Assembly: GCA_016792685.1 (NCBI GenBank)
Contig: JAEULQ010000005.1
Location: 1-44,722 of the forward strand
DNA length: 44,722 nucleotides
Direction: 5' to 3'
Source: Tabrizicola sp.
GTDB lineage: Bacteria > Pseudomonadota > Alphaproteobacteria > Rhodobacterales > Rhodobacteraceae
The notes beneath the pieces are model-generated. The model was not told the origin of the DNA and ran no database searches. It saw nothing but the letters and a program-made list of their open reading frames with translations. The translations under genes and the position numbers were made by a program. This document shows, piece by piece, positions 26,940 to 36,216 of this stretch. Numbering within the stretch: position 1 is the first letter of the stretch; every line of letters starts with the position of its first letter.

Positions 26940-27623
26940 ATGTCGAAGACCTTTGTCGCAGAAGTGATCGGCACCGCGATTCTGGTGCTGTTCGGGTGCG
27001 GCGCCGCCGTGCTGATGGGCGCCCAGATCGGAATGACCGGCATTTCCTTTGCCTTTGGCCTGGCCATCGTTGCTGCGGCCTATGGCCTTGGCCCGATTTC
27101 CGGCGCGCATCTGAACCCGGCTGTCAGCCTTGGCGTCTTTCTGGCCGGGCGGATGTCGGGCGCGGCCCTGGCAAGCTATGTGGCTGCGCAACTGGTGGGT
27201 GCAGTGATCGGTGCCGGTTTGCTGTACCTGATCGCATCCGGCCAGTCGGGCTATGACATCGCTGCGAACGGTCTGGGCCAGAACGGCTATGGCGCAGGTT
27301 ATCTTGGAGAATATTCGCTGACCTCGGCCCTGATCTTCGAGGGCGTGATGACCTTCCTTTTCGTCACCGTCATCCTGGGCGCCACGCAGGACGGCGCCCC
27401 TGCCGCGATGGCCGGGTTGGCGATCGGGTTGACGCTAACGGCAATCCACCTTGTCGGCATCAACGTCACCGGCGTCTCGGTGAACCCGGCGCGGTCGTTC
27501 GGACCGGCCCTTTTCGTCGGCGGCAAGGCGATGGCTGACCTTTGGGTCTTTGTCGCAGCACCTCTGGCCGGAGGGGCGATGGCTGGCCTTCTGCACCGTA
27601 TGGGCGTAACGCGCGCCGCCTGA
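26940..27623 (+). CDS. aqpZ: Aquaporin (AqpZ-like)
   Basis: A 227-residue inner-membrane water channel with six helices and the two NPA boxes: GAHLNPAVS (Asn59) and SVNPARS. The conserved Arg of the selectivity filter follows the second NPA, and a His in AIHLVGINVTG occupies the filter position of E. coli AqpZ (His174), favouring water over glycerol. The position of AqpZ Thr183 is Val here. ATG 26940 has GGAG six bases upstream. A strong terminator follows 43 bases after the stop. Confidence 0.93.
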   Translation: MSKTFVAEVIGTAILVLFGCGAAVLMGAQIGMTGISFAFGLAIVAAAYGLGPISGAHLNPAVSLGVFLAGRMSGAALASYVAAQLVGAVIGAGLLYLIASGQSGYDIAANGLGQNGYGAGYLGEYSLTSALIFEGVMTFLFVTVILGATQDGAPAAMAGLAIGLTLTAIHLVGINVTGVSVNPARSFGPALFVGGKAMADLWVFVAAPLAGGAMAGLLHRMGVTRAA

Positions 27624-27665
27624 TTTCAGCGCAGGCGCGCCACCGGGGACGGGGAAGCCCCGGAA

Positions 27666-27697
27666 GAAAGGGGATGCAGGCATCTGCATCCCCTTTC
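27666..27697 (+). terminator. Rho-independent-type terminator after aqpZ
   Basis: A perfect 14-base stem: GAAAGGGGATGCAG, loop GCAT, CTGCATCCCCTTTC. It is followed by TGCGTTTTCC, a short T-run. It lies 43 bases past the aquaporin stop and before the LysE-type gene. Confidence 0.8.
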
Positions 27698-27781
27698 TGC
27701 GTTTTCCTGCAGCCGGTGTTGATGCGGATCAAGGCCACCCCCATTGCGCAGTGGCATCAGACCTTGGAACATGAGGTCATG

Positions 27782-28354
27782 ATGTCGCCTGTCGAACTGA
27801 CGATTGCCGTGCTGGTCCTGTTGCTGACGCCGGGGCCGACCAACTCGCTTGTGCTTCTGGCCGGCGCCGAACGGGGGTTGGCAGGCGCCCTGCGGCTGAT
27901 CCCGGCCGAGCTTCTGGGGTATCTCCTGACCGTGGTGCCACTGGCGCTGGTTGGGGCCTCGTTTCTGGAGGCGCATCATTGGCTTCGCACGATCGTGACG
28001 GTGGCGGCGGCGGTCTGGGTCGCGGTGCTCGCTGTTCGACTGTGGCGCCTCCCCGTCGCCGACGTCGGGGAGCATTCGGTGGGAGCGCGAGGCCTGTTCG
28101 TCACGACTGCCCTCAATCCCAAGGCGCTGATCTTCGGGCTGGTGCTTTTGCCCTCGCCCGACCGGCTGGTGGCAAACCTTGGGCTCTTTGCCGGGCTGGT
28201 GGTCGTGGTCGCCGTGCTTTGGGCAGGGCTCGGGGCAGTCCTGCGCGGGGGAGGATTGCGCCAGCCGCGCGCATTGTTCGTCCTGCGGCGGCTGGCGTCG
28301 GTCTGGCTGGCGGCGATCTCGCTTGTGCTTGCGCTTCGTGGTGTCGGGGCCTGA
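27782..28354 (+). CDS. LysE/RhtB-type exporter family protein
   Basis: A 190-residue hydrophobic protein, about five or six helices. The N-terminal LTIAVLVLLLTPGPTNSLVLLAGAERGL matches the LysE/RhtB family opening (TPGP then gly-rich turn), and TTALNPKALIF is the family's NPKA motif. Members export basic or neutral amino acids. The substrate is unknown; the second half is shorter than in RhtB. Two adjacent ATGs exist (27779, 27782); GAGG lies five bases before the second. The convergent DUF6456-like gene begins one base after its stop. Confidence 0.8.
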   Translation: MSPVELTIAVLVLLLTPGPTNSLVLLAGAERGLAGALRLIPAELLGYLLTVVPLALVGASFLEAHHWLRTIVTVAAAVWVAVLAVRLWRLPVADVGEHSVGARGLFVTTALNPKALIFGLVLLPSPDRLVANLGLFAGLVVVVAVLWAGLGAVLRGGGLRQPRALFVLRRLASVWLAAISLVLALRGVGA

Positions 28355-28355
28355 G

Positions 28356-29507
28356 CTAGCCGATCAGGGGGCCGGACTTGCCATAGGTTTCCTCGTAGTG
28401 ACGGCGAAGCCGCATGAGGGCGATGCGCAGCACGATCTTGCCCGAGCGCGCCGCCCAGCCCATCCGCTTTTCGGCCACTTCCAGGCCTTCCAGAAAGCAA
28501 CAGCAGCGCAGCGCCACATCCCCGAGACCTGGTCCGAGGTCGCGCAGTGCCGCAGCAACCCTGGATCGCGCCGAGGACGGCCCTTCGCCTAACCCGCTGT
28601 CGGGCTGAAAGGCCCCGCGATCGCCTCCGGTAAGGAAACGGTCCCAGTTCTGCGCGACGCGGGGGCCCATCTGGGCAAGCTCGAAATCCTCGCGCAGGCG
28701 TTCGGCTGCGGCCACCAGCTCGGGCTCGAGGAAAGGCTTGCCGTCGCGGTCACGCCGCCGCCCCAGCAGGGCCACCGGGCTTTCGGCCAGATTGTAGCGC
28801 ACCCGGCGCGGACCGGCGTCATCCACCACCTCACGCTCGTCCCAATGGCGATGCTGGTCGCCGAACGGGGTTGCCGCTTCGGCCATGCCCTGACGCCGGC
28901 GATCCTCGTCATCGATCATCCGTTTCAGGGCCGCCCGGCCCGCAGCGGTGATCTCGTAGGTCGAGACGCGCCCCGGCTTGCGGCAGGTGACCCAATCCTT
29001 AAGGGCGAAGGCATGGGCGACCGAGCGTTCCAGAACCTCCGTGCGCAGGCTCTTTCCGTCTGGCAGGTCGCGGATGACCACGGCCTTGTCCAGATCCGGG
29101 GCAATTGCCATCACGGCGCCCGGTTCGGCCAGGCGGCGGAGGACGCGCATCCCCTCGCGCTGGAGGGCCTGTTCATCACAGATGTCGGGCTGCAGGCCTG
29201 CGGCATGGGGACGCGGGTGGACAGACATGGGCTGGTCATCCTTTCGGGCTGGGTCATCGGATTGGCGTAGGACAAGACGGGAAATGGCCGAAAGCGCTTC
29301 GTCCATCAGCGGATCCTCGCGGCGGTTTTCGAACCGTCGGACTTGCCGAAGGATGGTCGAGGCATGCAATCCCTCGCGCCGAGCAAGCTCCCTAAGCGAT
29401 GTGCCTTCTTCGGTATGGTCGAGGTAGTGACGCACGGCAGCAGGAAGCCAGTCCGGCAGGCTGGCAGCGGTGAGTTCAGGCAATTCAGTCGTCCCGTCTT
29501 GGTCCAT
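28356..29507 (-). CDS. Putative HTH regulator, DUF6456-like
   Basis: A 383-residue soluble protein. Residues about 25-55 look like a helix-turn-helix (GTSLRELARREGLHASTILRQVRRFENRRED). The C-terminal third has EREVVDDAGPRRVRYNLAESPVALL and continues to VALRCCCFLEGLEVAEKRMGWAARSGKIVLRIALMRLRRHYEE, which I recognise as the DUF6456 type of alphaproteobacterial protein. It may act as a DNA-binding regulator; the target is unknown. ATG 29507 places the first domain properly. GTG 29543 would add 12 residues but has no ribosome site. It faces the DUF6477-like gene across a palindrome-rich region. Confidence 0.7.
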   Translation of the reverse strand: MDQDGTTELPELTAASLPDWLPAAVRHYLDHTEEGTSLRELARREGLHASTILRQVRRFENRREDPLMDEALSAISRLVLRQSDDPARKDDQPMSVHPRPHAAGLQPDICDEQALQREGMRVLRRLAEPGAVMAIAPDLDKAVVIRDLPDGKSLRTEVLERSVAHAFALKDWVTCRKPGRVSTYEITAAGRAALKRMIDDEDRRRQGMAEAATPFGDQHRHWDEREVVDDAGPRRVRYNLAESPVALLGRRRDRDGKPFLEPELVAAAERLREDFELAQMGPRVAQNWDRFLTGGDRGAFQPDSGLGEGPSSARSRVAAALRDLGPGLGDVALRCCCFLEGLEVAEKRMGWAARSGKIVLRIALMRLRRHYEETYGKSGPLIG

Positions 29508-29559
29508 ACCCGGGCTGTGAATGGTCCAGCCTTGGACTTGCACAACCTTGGGTGGAATT

Positions 29560-29628
29560 GGTTACCTGTTCGTTAAGCATTCGGCCGGCCTTAACAATTC
29601 GACGGAATTCTTAAACTCTTCGGTAACC
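29560..29628. promoter_or_regulatory. Nested palindromes in the divergent control region
   Basis: Within 69 bases lie three dyads. GGTTACC (29560-29566) is mirrored by GGTAACC (29622-29628). GTTAAG (29572-29577) is mirrored by CTTAAC (29590-29595). A 24-base element at 29591-29614 reads TTAA-C-AATTC, GACG, GAATT-C-TTAA, with nine of ten outer pairs matched. Located between a putative DNA-binding protein gene and the DUF6477-like gene, it has the shape of an operator, possibly autoregulatory. Confidence 0.5.
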
Positions 29629-29707
29629 CCCGCGCGGTCGAACCGGACATCGCGCAACGCAGGGTTGTATTGCGGCAGGATGTCTCCGTCCAGTTGCGGA
29701 GGATCCC

Positions 29708-29992
29708 ATGACCGACTGTCGCACCCTGCTTGCCACCCTGCGCCGCCCCCGGCTCTTGATGCGCGCTGCCCGTTTCGGCCTGACCGAATACCGGCGCGAG
29801 CGTGACCTGCGCCGCTTTGTTGTGGGAAATGCCTCGCCCGAGGCGACGGTATCCACCCTGATCACGGCCGAGGCTAAGCTAGAGGCCACGCGTCTGACAG
29901 GGGACGCGGCCTATTCGGTCGCACGCCATATCGAAGTGCTGATCGCGCTTCTTGCCGAAGCACAGCTTTTGCGCCGCAGCGAAACGGCCTGA
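29708..29992 (+). CDS. Small DUF6477-like protein
   Basis: A 94-residue basic, probably helical protein. It begins MTDCRTLLATLRRPRLLMRAARFGLTEYRRERDLRRF and ends GDAAYSVARHIEVLIALLAEAQLLR, a pattern I recognise as the DUF6477 family restricted largely to Rhodobacteraceae. No catalytic motif, signal peptide or membrane helix is seen. Its function is unknown. It is divergent from the DUF6456-like regulator with 200 bases between starts and is followed by a strong hairpin. Confidence 0.7.
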   Translation: MTDCRTLLATLRRPRLLMRAARFGLTEYRRERDLRRFVVGNASPEATVSTLITAEAKLEATRLTGDAAYSVARHIEVLIALLAEAQLLRRSETA

Positions 29993-30010
29993 CCGCGGGT
30001 CATTCAATGG

Positions 30011-30035
30011 AAAGGGGCGGTGAACCGCCCCTTTT
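30011..30035. terminator. Terminator hairpin between DUF6477-like gene and mttB homologue
   Basis: AAAGGGGCGG, loop TGAA, CCGCCCCTTT followed by T: a perfect 10-base stem with A-tract before and T-tract after. It sits between convergent stops, so it can serve both strands. Confidence 0.8.
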
Positions 30036-30041
30036 GCCGTC

Positions 30042-31583
30042 TCAGATGAATGCGTCCGGCATCTCGGCCTTGCGCTTGGCCACGAAGGCCTCAAGCGCTT
30101 CGCGGGTGCCGGGATCGAGGTCCGGCGCCTGGTAATCGGCCAGTTGCTTCTTGACCCGTTCCGAGGCGAGCGCCTGGGTGTCGCGGGCGCCTTCCTCGGC
30201 CCAGGTCTCGAAGGGCTTGTAGTCCAGAAGGTCCGAACGCCAGAAGGCCGATTTGAAATTGGCCTGGGTGTGGCTGCAGCCAAGGTAATGCCCGCCCGGG
30301 CCAACCTCACGGATCGCATCCATCGCCTGGCCGTTTTCATCCATCATGATGCCCTGGGCCAGATGGTGCAGCGTGCCAAGCTGGTCGGCGTCCATCACGA
30401 ATTTCTCGTAAGAACTGACAAGCCCGCCTTCCAGCCAACCGCAGGCGTGGAGCATGAAGTTGACCCCCGCCAGAAGCGCCATGTTCAGGCTGTTCGCGGT
30501 CTCGTACGCCGCCTGCGCATCGGGGAGTTTCGAGCCGCAGAACGACCCACCCGAGCGGTAGGGCAATCCCAACCGCCGCACGAGTTGACCCGCACCATAG
30601 GTGATGTGGGCAGCCTCCGGGGTGCCAAAGGTCGGCGCACCCGAGTTCATGTCGATGGATGTGACGAAAGCCCCGGCGATGACGGGCGAGCCCGGGCGGA
30701 CAAGCTGCGAATAACTGACGCCCGCCAGGATTTCTGCCAGCACCTGGGTCAGCGTCCCGGCGACCGTCACTGGCGCCATCGCGCCGCCGACGATGAAGGG
30801 CGAGACGATCGAAGCCTGGTTGTTCGCGGCATAGACCTCAAGCGCGCCCATCATGATCCCGTCGAAGACCATCGGCGAGTTGATGTTGATGAGGCTGGTC
30901 ATCACCGTGTTCTGTTGGACGAAGTCCGCACCGAACAGGATCGAGGCCATGTCGACCGAATCCTGCGCGCGGCTGGGTTCGGTGACCGACCCCATGAAGG
31001 GCTTGTCCGACAGCGTCATGTGCGCAAGCAGCATGTCGAGGTGGCGCTTGTTCACCGGGATGTCGGTCGGTTCGCACACCGTGCCGCCGGAATGGTGCAG
31101 CCACTTCGACATGTAGCCCAGCTTCACGAAGTTCCGGAAATCCTCCAACGTCGCATAGCGGCGGCCGCCTTCCATGTCGCGGACGAAGGGCGGGCCGTAA
31201 ACCGGGGCCAGCACCAGGTTGCGCCCGCCGACCTCGACGTTCCGCTCGGGATTGCGGGCATGTTGAGTGTAGGTCTTGGGCGCAGTCGAGATCAGCTTGC
31301 GGGCCAGACCACGGGGGACATGGACGCGTTCACCCTTCACGTCGGCGCCGGCATCGCGCCAGCGCTGCAGGGCGGCAGGGTTTTCCACGAAGTTGACGCC
31401 GATCTCTTCCAGCACCGTTTCGGCGTTCCATTCGATGATCTGAAGCGCCTCTTCGTTCAGGATCTCGAAATTCGGGATGTTGCGCTGGATGAACCGCGCG
31501 GTTTCAAAGCTGATCGCCGTCCGCTCCGCCCGGCGGCTTGCGCCCCCGCCACTGCGTGCCCTGCGCCCTGCTACGTCGTTCAT
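30042..31583 (-). CDS. Trimethylamine methyltransferase family protein (MttB-like, no pyrrolysine)
   Basis: A 513-residue soluble protein of the MttB superfamily. The frame is uninterrupted, with no in-frame amber codon, so it is a non-pyrrolysine member. Such proteins include glycine betaine, proline betaine and other quaternary-amine demethylases that pass a methyl group to a corrinoid protein. Family blocks seen: LTLRGRY-type elements are absent, but GGAMAPVTVAGTLTQVLAEILAG, PVIAGAFVTSIDMNSGAPTFGTPE and ANSLNMALLAGVNFMLHACGWLEGGL are present. No corrinoid protein or reductase lies nearby. ATG 31583 has GGAGG seven bases upstream; the frame continues 47 codons further without such a site. 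Confidence 0.85.
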   Translation of the reverse strand: MNDVAGRRARSGGGASRRAERTAISFETARFIQRNIPNFEILNEEALQIIEWNAETVLEEIGVNFVENPAALQRWRDAGADVKGERVHVPRGLARKLISTAPKTYTQHARNPERNVEVGGRNLVLAPVYGPPFVRDMEGGRRYATLEDFRNFVKLGYMSKWLHHSGGTVCEPTDIPVNKRHLDMLLAHMTLSDKPFMGSVTEPSRAQDSVDMASILFGADFVQQNTVMTSLININSPMVFDGIMMGALEVYAANNQASIVSPFIVGGAMAPVTVAGTLTQVLAEILAGVSYSQLVRPGSPVIAGAFVTSIDMNSGAPTFGTPEAAHITYGAGQLVRRLGLPYRSGGSFCGSKLPDAQAAYETANSLNMALLAGVNFMLHACGWLEGGLVSSYEKFVMDADQLGTLHHLAQGIMMDENGQAMDAIREVGPGGHYLGCSHTQANFKSAFWRSDLLDYKPFETWAEEGARDTQALASERVKKQLADYQAPDLDPGTREALEAFVAKRKAEMPDAFI

Positions 31584-31823
31584 CTTCAGCCTCCGAAACG
31601 ATTTGCGGTCCTTATGCCGAGAAACGCAGACGGGACGCGCCCTGAAACCGGCCTTTGATCTCCAAAACCGACATCGACAGCGACGGATTGCGACAAGCGG
31701 AGCTGCGTGACTGTTTCGCGACATCCCGTGAACGGGTTTTGCACCGACCGGTCAGCGTGCTGGCTTTAACAAGGGTCTTGGTTCATGCTAACTCAAAAGA
31801 CGGCATAACTGGGTACAGGCACA

Positions 31824-32465
31824 ATGAAATCTGTCGTTCTCACATCGGCGATGCTGCTGGCTTTCCCTGCCGCCGGGCAAGACTGGTCCGGTCATTGGGC
31901 AGGTCTGTCGTTAGGCTATGGCGCCGGTACCTACCATCAAGGCGACTTCGAAGCGGACCAAGCTGGCGTAGACGTAGACGTTGACGGCCCTCTCGTCGGG
32001 TTACGTTACGAGCGGAACTTCCAGAACGGAGACCATGTATTTGGTTTCGATGTGGACCTCTCGAATGGTGTCAATGGTTCGCGACCGCAGGGCACAGGAG
32101 CGTCCTGGTGGAGCTGTATCGTAGGTGACTGCGCGGTCGATATCACCGCAATGCTTACGCTGCGCGGGCGATATGGCTGGTTGCTCTCGCCCGAGACCAT
32201 GGCCTATGGCGCTGCCGGGCTTGCGGCTGGTCGGGCCGAGGGTGGAATCCTGGACTCGCTTCAGGAAGGCTCATCAACGGCAGTCGGCTTCACTGTCGGG
32301 GGCGGGGTGTCGCGGATGGTCGGCCCCAACCTGCAAATATTTGGCGAAGTCAACTATGTGGATCTAGGAACGCTCCATTTCGGGATCGGAGATAGCTACG
32401 ACGACGTCTTCGATGCGAAAGGCGACTTTGCCACTATCAAGATCGGCGCGAGCTTTCGCTTCTGA
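31824..32465 (+). CDS. Outer-membrane beta-barrel protein
   Basis: A 213-residue protein with a signal peptide (MKSVVLTSAMLLAFPAAGQ) followed by WSGHWAGLSLGYGAG. Alternating amphipathic strands and a C-terminal Phe (IKIGASFRF) are marks of 8-stranded porin-family barrels. Internal ITAMLTLRGRYGWLLSPETMAYGAAGLAAG fits the Omp25/31-like pattern. A Cys pair (SCIVGDC) may form a disulfide. Codon and base composition look slightly less GC-biased than neighbours. Function in the envelope is unknown. Next gene guaA starts 141 bases later. Confidence 0.8.
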   Translation: MKSVVLTSAMLLAFPAAGQDWSGHWAGLSLGYGAGTYHQGDFEADQAGVDVDVDGPLVGLRYERNFQNGDHVFGFDVDLSNGVNGSRPQGTGASWWSCIVGDCAVDITAMLTLRGRYGWLLSPETMAYGAAGLAAGRAEGGILDSLQEGSSTAVGFTVGGGVSRMVGPNLQIFGEVNYVDLGTLHFGIGDSYDDVFDAKGDFATIKIGASFRF

Positions 32466-32606
32466 TACTTTGGTTTGGGCCTTTGGCCGGGCTGATCACG
32501 CGGGCCACGCAGGAAATCCCTTGACGGTTGATGGTCCGGGTCGGTCGATCGCCCCGCCGGATGTGCCGGGTCTTGCGGATTTTCGGCCTATCGCTTACGC
32601 GGGCGC

Positions 32607-34166
32607 ATGACCCAAGCGCACGATCGTCTTCTCATCATCGACTTCGGTTCCCAGGTGACGCAGCTGATTGCGCGCCGCCTCCGCGAACTGAACGTCTATT
32701 GCGAAATCCACCCCTACAACCGTGTGGACGAGGCCTTCCTTAAGGCCTTCGCGCCCAGGGCGGTGATCTTCTCGGGCGGGCCGGCTTCGGTCTACTGGGA
32801 GAACGCGCCGATGCCCCCCAAAGGTGTCTTTGACCTGGGCGTGCCGATCCTGGGGATATGCTATGGCCAGCAGGTGATGATGCATTGCCTGGGCGGCCAT
32901 GTCGAAGGCGGGCACGGCACGGCCGAATTCGGACGGGCATATGTTACGCCGACCGATGAGAGCATTCCCCTGCTTGCCGGATGGTACGAGAACGGCCCCG
33001 AGCAGGTCTGGATGAGCCATGGCGACCATGTCTCGAAGATCGCGCCCGGCTTTAAGGTCTATGGCACTTCGCCCAACGCGCCATTTGCCGTCACGGCCGA
33101 CCCGGCCCGCCGGTTCTACGCGGTGCAGTTCCATCCCGAGGTTCACCACACGCCCAGGGGCGCGCGGCTTTATGAGAACTTCGTGAAGCTTGCGGGCTTC
33201 AAGGGCGACTGGACGATGGGCGCCTATCGCGAAGAAGCGATCCGCAAGATCCGTGAGCAGGTCGGCGACGCCAAGGTGATCTGCGGGTTGTCGGGCGGCG
33301 TGGATTCCTCGGTCGCAGCTGTCTTGATCCATGAGGCGATCGGCGACCAGCTGACCTGCGTCTTCGTCGACCACGGGCTACTGCGCCTGGGCGAGGCCGA
33401 GCAGGTCGTCAGCATGTTCCGCGACCATTACAACATGCCGCTGATCCACGCCGACGAGAGTGACCTGTTCCTCGGCGCGCTTGAGGGGGTTTCCGACCCC
33501 GAGGTCAAGCGCAAGACCATCGGCAAGCTCTTCATCGATGTCTTCCAGAAGCACGCGAACGAAGTCGGCGGCGCGAAATTCCTGGCACAGGGCACGCTAT
33601 ATCCCGACGTGATCGAAAGCGTCAGCTTTTCGGGTGGGCCCTCGGTCACGATCAAGTCGCACCACAACGTCGGCGGTTTGCCGGAGAAGATGGGCCTCAA
33701 GCTTGTCGAACCGCTGCGCGAGCTGTTCAAGGACGAGGTCCGCGCCCTTGGCCGCGAGCTTGGCCTTCCGGCCAGCTTCATCGGGCGCCACCCCTTCCCC
33801 GGCCCCGGTCTGGCGATCCGCTGCCCAGGAGAGATCACCCGCGAAAAGCTCGACATCCTACGCCGGGCCGATGCGGTCTACATCGACCAGATCCGCAAAC
33901 ACGGGCTTTACGACGAGATCTGGCAGGCCTTCGCGGCCATCCTGCCCATGCGCACGGTAGGCGTCATGGGCGACGGGCGGACCTATGACTACGCGCTGGC
34001 CCTTCGGGCGGTAACATCGGTGGACGGAATGACCGCCGATTACTACCCGTTCACCCATGAGTTCCTGGGCGAGACCGCCACGCGGATCATCAACGAGGTC
34101 AAGGGCGTCAATCGCGTCTTCTACGACTGCACCTCGAAGCCGCCGGGGACGATCGAGCTGGAGTGA
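32607..34166 (+). CDS. guaA: GMP synthase (glutamine-hydrolysing)
   Basis: A 519-residue enzyme converting XMP to GMP. Residues 1 to about 200 are the class I glutamine amidotransferase with Cys85 in ILGICYGQQ and the His-Glu pair in [14 protein letters not shown]. The ATP pyrophosphatase domain has the PP-loop SGGVDSSV, and the C-terminal dimer domain ends [17 protein letters not shown] as in all GuaA. It is cytoplasmic. The ATG has only a weak ribosome site. A bulged hairpin follows the stop. Confidence 0.98.
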   Translation: MTQAHDRLLIIDFGSQVTQLIARRLRELNVYCEIHPYNRVDEAFLKAFAPRAVIFSGGPASVYWENAPMPPKGVFDLGVPILGICYGQQVMMHCLGGHVEGGHGTAEFGRAYVTPTDESIPLLAGWYENGPEQVWMSHGDHVSKIAPGFKVYGTSPNAPFAVTADPARRFYAVQFHPEVHHTPRGARLYENFVKLAGFKGDWTMGAYREEAIRKIREQVGDAKVICGLSGGVDSSVAAVLIHEAIGDQLTCVFVDHGLLRLGEAEQVVSMFRDHYNMPLIHADESDLFLGALEGVSDPEVKRKTIGKLFIDVFQKHANEVGGAKFLAQGTLYPDVIESVSFSGGPSVTIKSHHNVGGLPEKMGLKLVEPLRELFKDEVRALGRELGLPASFIGRHPFPGPGLAIRCPGEITREKLDILRRADAVYIDQIRKHGLYDEIWQAFAAILPMRTVGVMGDGRTYDYALALRAVTSVDGMTADYYPFTHEFLGETATRIINEVKGVNRVFYDCTSKPPGTIELE

Positions 34167-34181
34167 CGGGAAGCTGTCGTT

Positions 34182-34216
34182 GACGTCGTCAGTCCTCGCG
34201 AAGAGGAGACGACGTC
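34182..34216. terminator. Bulged hairpin between guaA and the nitroreductase gene
   Basis: GACGTCGTC pairs with GACGACGTC, and TCCTC with GAGGA around a GCGAA loop; a 2-base bulge (AG) interrupts one side. That is 14 paired bases between convergent stops. No T-run follows. Confidence 0.6.
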
Positions 34217-34229
34217 GAACGAGGAGCCG

Positions 34230-34823
34230 TCAGAAATGGCCGTGCCGGGCGATCTCATCCAGCGGTTTCCGGCCGCTGGGTTTTTCGCGGGCACGCAGGT
34301 CGTCGGGCAGCGCCTCTGCCGATCCCTGTTCGCCCACCGCCACGACACAGTGCAGCGTGTGGCCGGCAGGCAGCCCGACCTCCGACGCGAGGCGCGCGTT
34401 GTCGAATCCGCCCATCGCATGCGCCGCAAGGCCCATGGTGCGGGCCTGAAGCGCCAGGCTCATCCAGGCCGCGCCGGTGTCGAAGGCCGCAGTGCGGTTC
34501 GCCACTTCTTCCCCTGCGCGGTTGGTTACACTGTCCTGTGACGCAACCACCATCAGAACTGCGGCCTTTCCGGCCCAGATCAAATTGTTACCGGTCAGGC
34601 TGGAATGGATCGCATCAAATGCCGCCTCGCCCCGCCTCGCCCAGACAAGGCGCCAGGGCTGGTGGTTCGAAGCCGATGGCGCCCAGCGGGCGGCTTCAAG
34701 AAGCGACATGACCTCGCTCTCGGCAAGGCTGCGATCCGTGAAGGCGCGCGGCGACCAGCGTGCGGGAAACTGCGATGCCACGGGGTGGTCGGGCTGGCGT
34801 CCGGTCGGTTGATCGAGGCTCAT
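34230..34823 (-). CDS. Nitroreductase family protein
   Basis: A 197-residue FMN-type reductase. The N-terminal RWSPRAFTDRSLAESEVMSLLEAARWAPSASNHQPWRL is the nitroreductase-family FMN-binding opening (Arg-Ser-x-Arg then SxxNxQPW). AAWMSLALQARTMGLAAHAMGGFD and a C-terminal RAREKPSGRKPLDEI follow. Such enzymes reduce nitro groups, quinones or flavins with NAD(P)H; substrate unknown. ATG 34823 follows AAGGA. It is convergent with guaA; the LtrA-like gene lies upstream on the same strand. Confidence 0.85.
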   Translation of the reverse strand: MSLDQPTGRQPDHPVASQFPARWSPRAFTDRSLAESEVMSLLEAARWAPSASNHQPWRLVWARRGEAAFDAIHSSLTGNNLIWAGKAAVLMVVASQDSVTNRAGEEVANRTAAFDTGAAWMSLALQARTMGLAAHAMGGFDNARLASEVGLPAGHTLHCVVAVGEQGSAEALPDDLRAREKPSGRKPLDEIARHGHF

Positions 34824-34944
34824 CTGCTGCGCTTTCCTTCAGTCGTGCCCCTAGGAGATAGGCTGCCTCCCCTGCCCCGGCAACTGCAGGACCGGCACTC
34901 CAGCTGTTTGACACCGCACAGTCGAAAGCTTCACGACGGGTGGG

Positions 34945-36108
34945 TCATGCCTCGCTCTTGACCTTCGCGGGCAGATCATCGCCGCGTTCAAGAACAGCCA
35001 CGACAAAAAGGATCAGCGCAGCAATCGCGTTTTGCATCACCAGCGTCATCCAGGGACCGAGGGCGAAGGCCAGTGCCAGAAGTACGAACCCGGCCCGGTG
35101 CGAGCGCGGAAAGGCCAGCGCCGAGGCCTCCTTGAACTGACCGCAGCCGATCAGGAACAGCACAACCCCGCCGATCACTGAGGCACCCTCGGCATAGCTT
35201 GCCGCATAGAGGGGATGCGCGATCGCCCGCTCGGCCCCCACGGCAGAGAGGACAATCCCGGCAACGATTGGGATGTGGAAATAGGTGAAGCTCTGCCGCG
35301 CGATCGCTCCGGGGTTTTCGGAATGCTCGATCATGTGCGTGCCGCGCCGATGGCCGATATGGAAATAGACCCACCACATGCCCGCCGTCGCCGCCACCGA
35401 GGACAGGAAGGCCAGAAGCCCCGGCCAGTCCCAATCGAGTTCGGCAAAGGTGGCCCCCGAAACCAGCAGCGTCTCGCCCAGACAGATGATCACGAACAGG
35501 CCGCAGCGTTCCGCAATATGGCCGCCCGAGACGTTCCAGTTCGTGCTGTGGTCCTGGCCGAACCCGGGAAGGTAATAACTGAGCCTGGGACCGATGTATT
35601 CGATGCCAAGCGCAAGGATCCAGAGGACCAACCGCTGGTCGTGCCCCTCGACCAGCGCGCCCCAGAACCAGAACACGGCGGAAAGCACGAAATAGGCCGT
35701 GATGCGCAGATAGGTCTGCCGTCGGTGCGCTTGCGGCCAGACCACCGAAAGCATGTAAAGCGTCCGGCCTAATTGCATGGCGACATAGGCCAGCGCGAAG
35801 ATCAGGCCGCGATGCGCAAAGGCTTCCGGGATCGCCATCGACAGAAACAGTCCCGCTGCCATCAGAAGGAACAGAAGCAGACGGACAGCAAGCACCTCGG
35901 GATCGAGGAAGTTCAGCACCCAGGTCGTGTAGATCCAGACCCACCAGACCGCCAGAAACAAGAGCGCCGTCTCCACTGCGCCGGCCAGCGAGTAGTGGTA
36001 AAGCAGATGGTGGCTGACCTGCGTGATCGCAAAGACAAAGACCAGGTCATAGAAGAGCTCGGCATAACCGACCCGGGTGTTGCCATCGCGTAGCACCTTT
36101 TCCGCCAT
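34945..36108 (-). CDS. Low-temperature-requirement A (LtrA) family membrane protein
   Basis: A 387-residue inner-membrane protein with about ten or eleven hydrophobic helices. The N-terminal half has RVGYAELFYDLVFVFAITQVSHHL, the hallmark of LtrA proteins (xELFxDLVxVxAxxxxxxxL). SNP-like loops include GHIAERCGLFVIICLGETLLVSG, also conserved in the family. The name comes from growth defects of Listeria at low temperature; biochemical role is unknown. ATG 36108 has GGGAGGGG upstream; the open frame runs far beyond it, antisense to the divergent EamA gene. Confidence 0.85.
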   Translation of the reverse strand: MAEKVLRDGNTRVGYAELFYDLVFVFAITQVSHHLLYHYSLAGAVETALLFLAVWWVWIYTTWVLNFLDPEVLAVRLLLFLLMAAGLFLSMAIPEAFAHRGLIFALAYVAMQLGRTLYMLSVVWPQAHRRQTYLRITAYFVLSAVFWFWGALVEGHDQRLVLWILALGIEYIGPRLSYYLPGFGQDHSTNWNVSGGHIAERCGLFVIICLGETLLVSGATFAELDWDWPGLLAFLSSVAATAGMWWVYFHIGHRRGTHMIEHSENPGAIARQSFTYFHIPIVAGIVLSAVGAERAIAHPLYAASYAEGASVIGGVVLFLIGCGQFKEASALAFPRSHRAGFVLLALAFALGPWMTLVMQNAIAALILFVVAVLERGDDLPAKVKSEA

Positions 36109-36216
36109 CGTCCCCTCCCGCCCCGCATTGGCCCTAGCTAAGCCGCTCGGGCCTTCGGCGACAAGTCCCCGGATTCCGACGCTGGACATTGGGGGATGGG
36201 GCGGCGAAGAAGGGGC

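Noticed and set aside
29572-29614. CtrA site between the DUF6456-like and DUF6477-like genes
   Set aside because: TTAA half sites are spaced 14-16 bases, not the 7 needed for the CtrA consensus.
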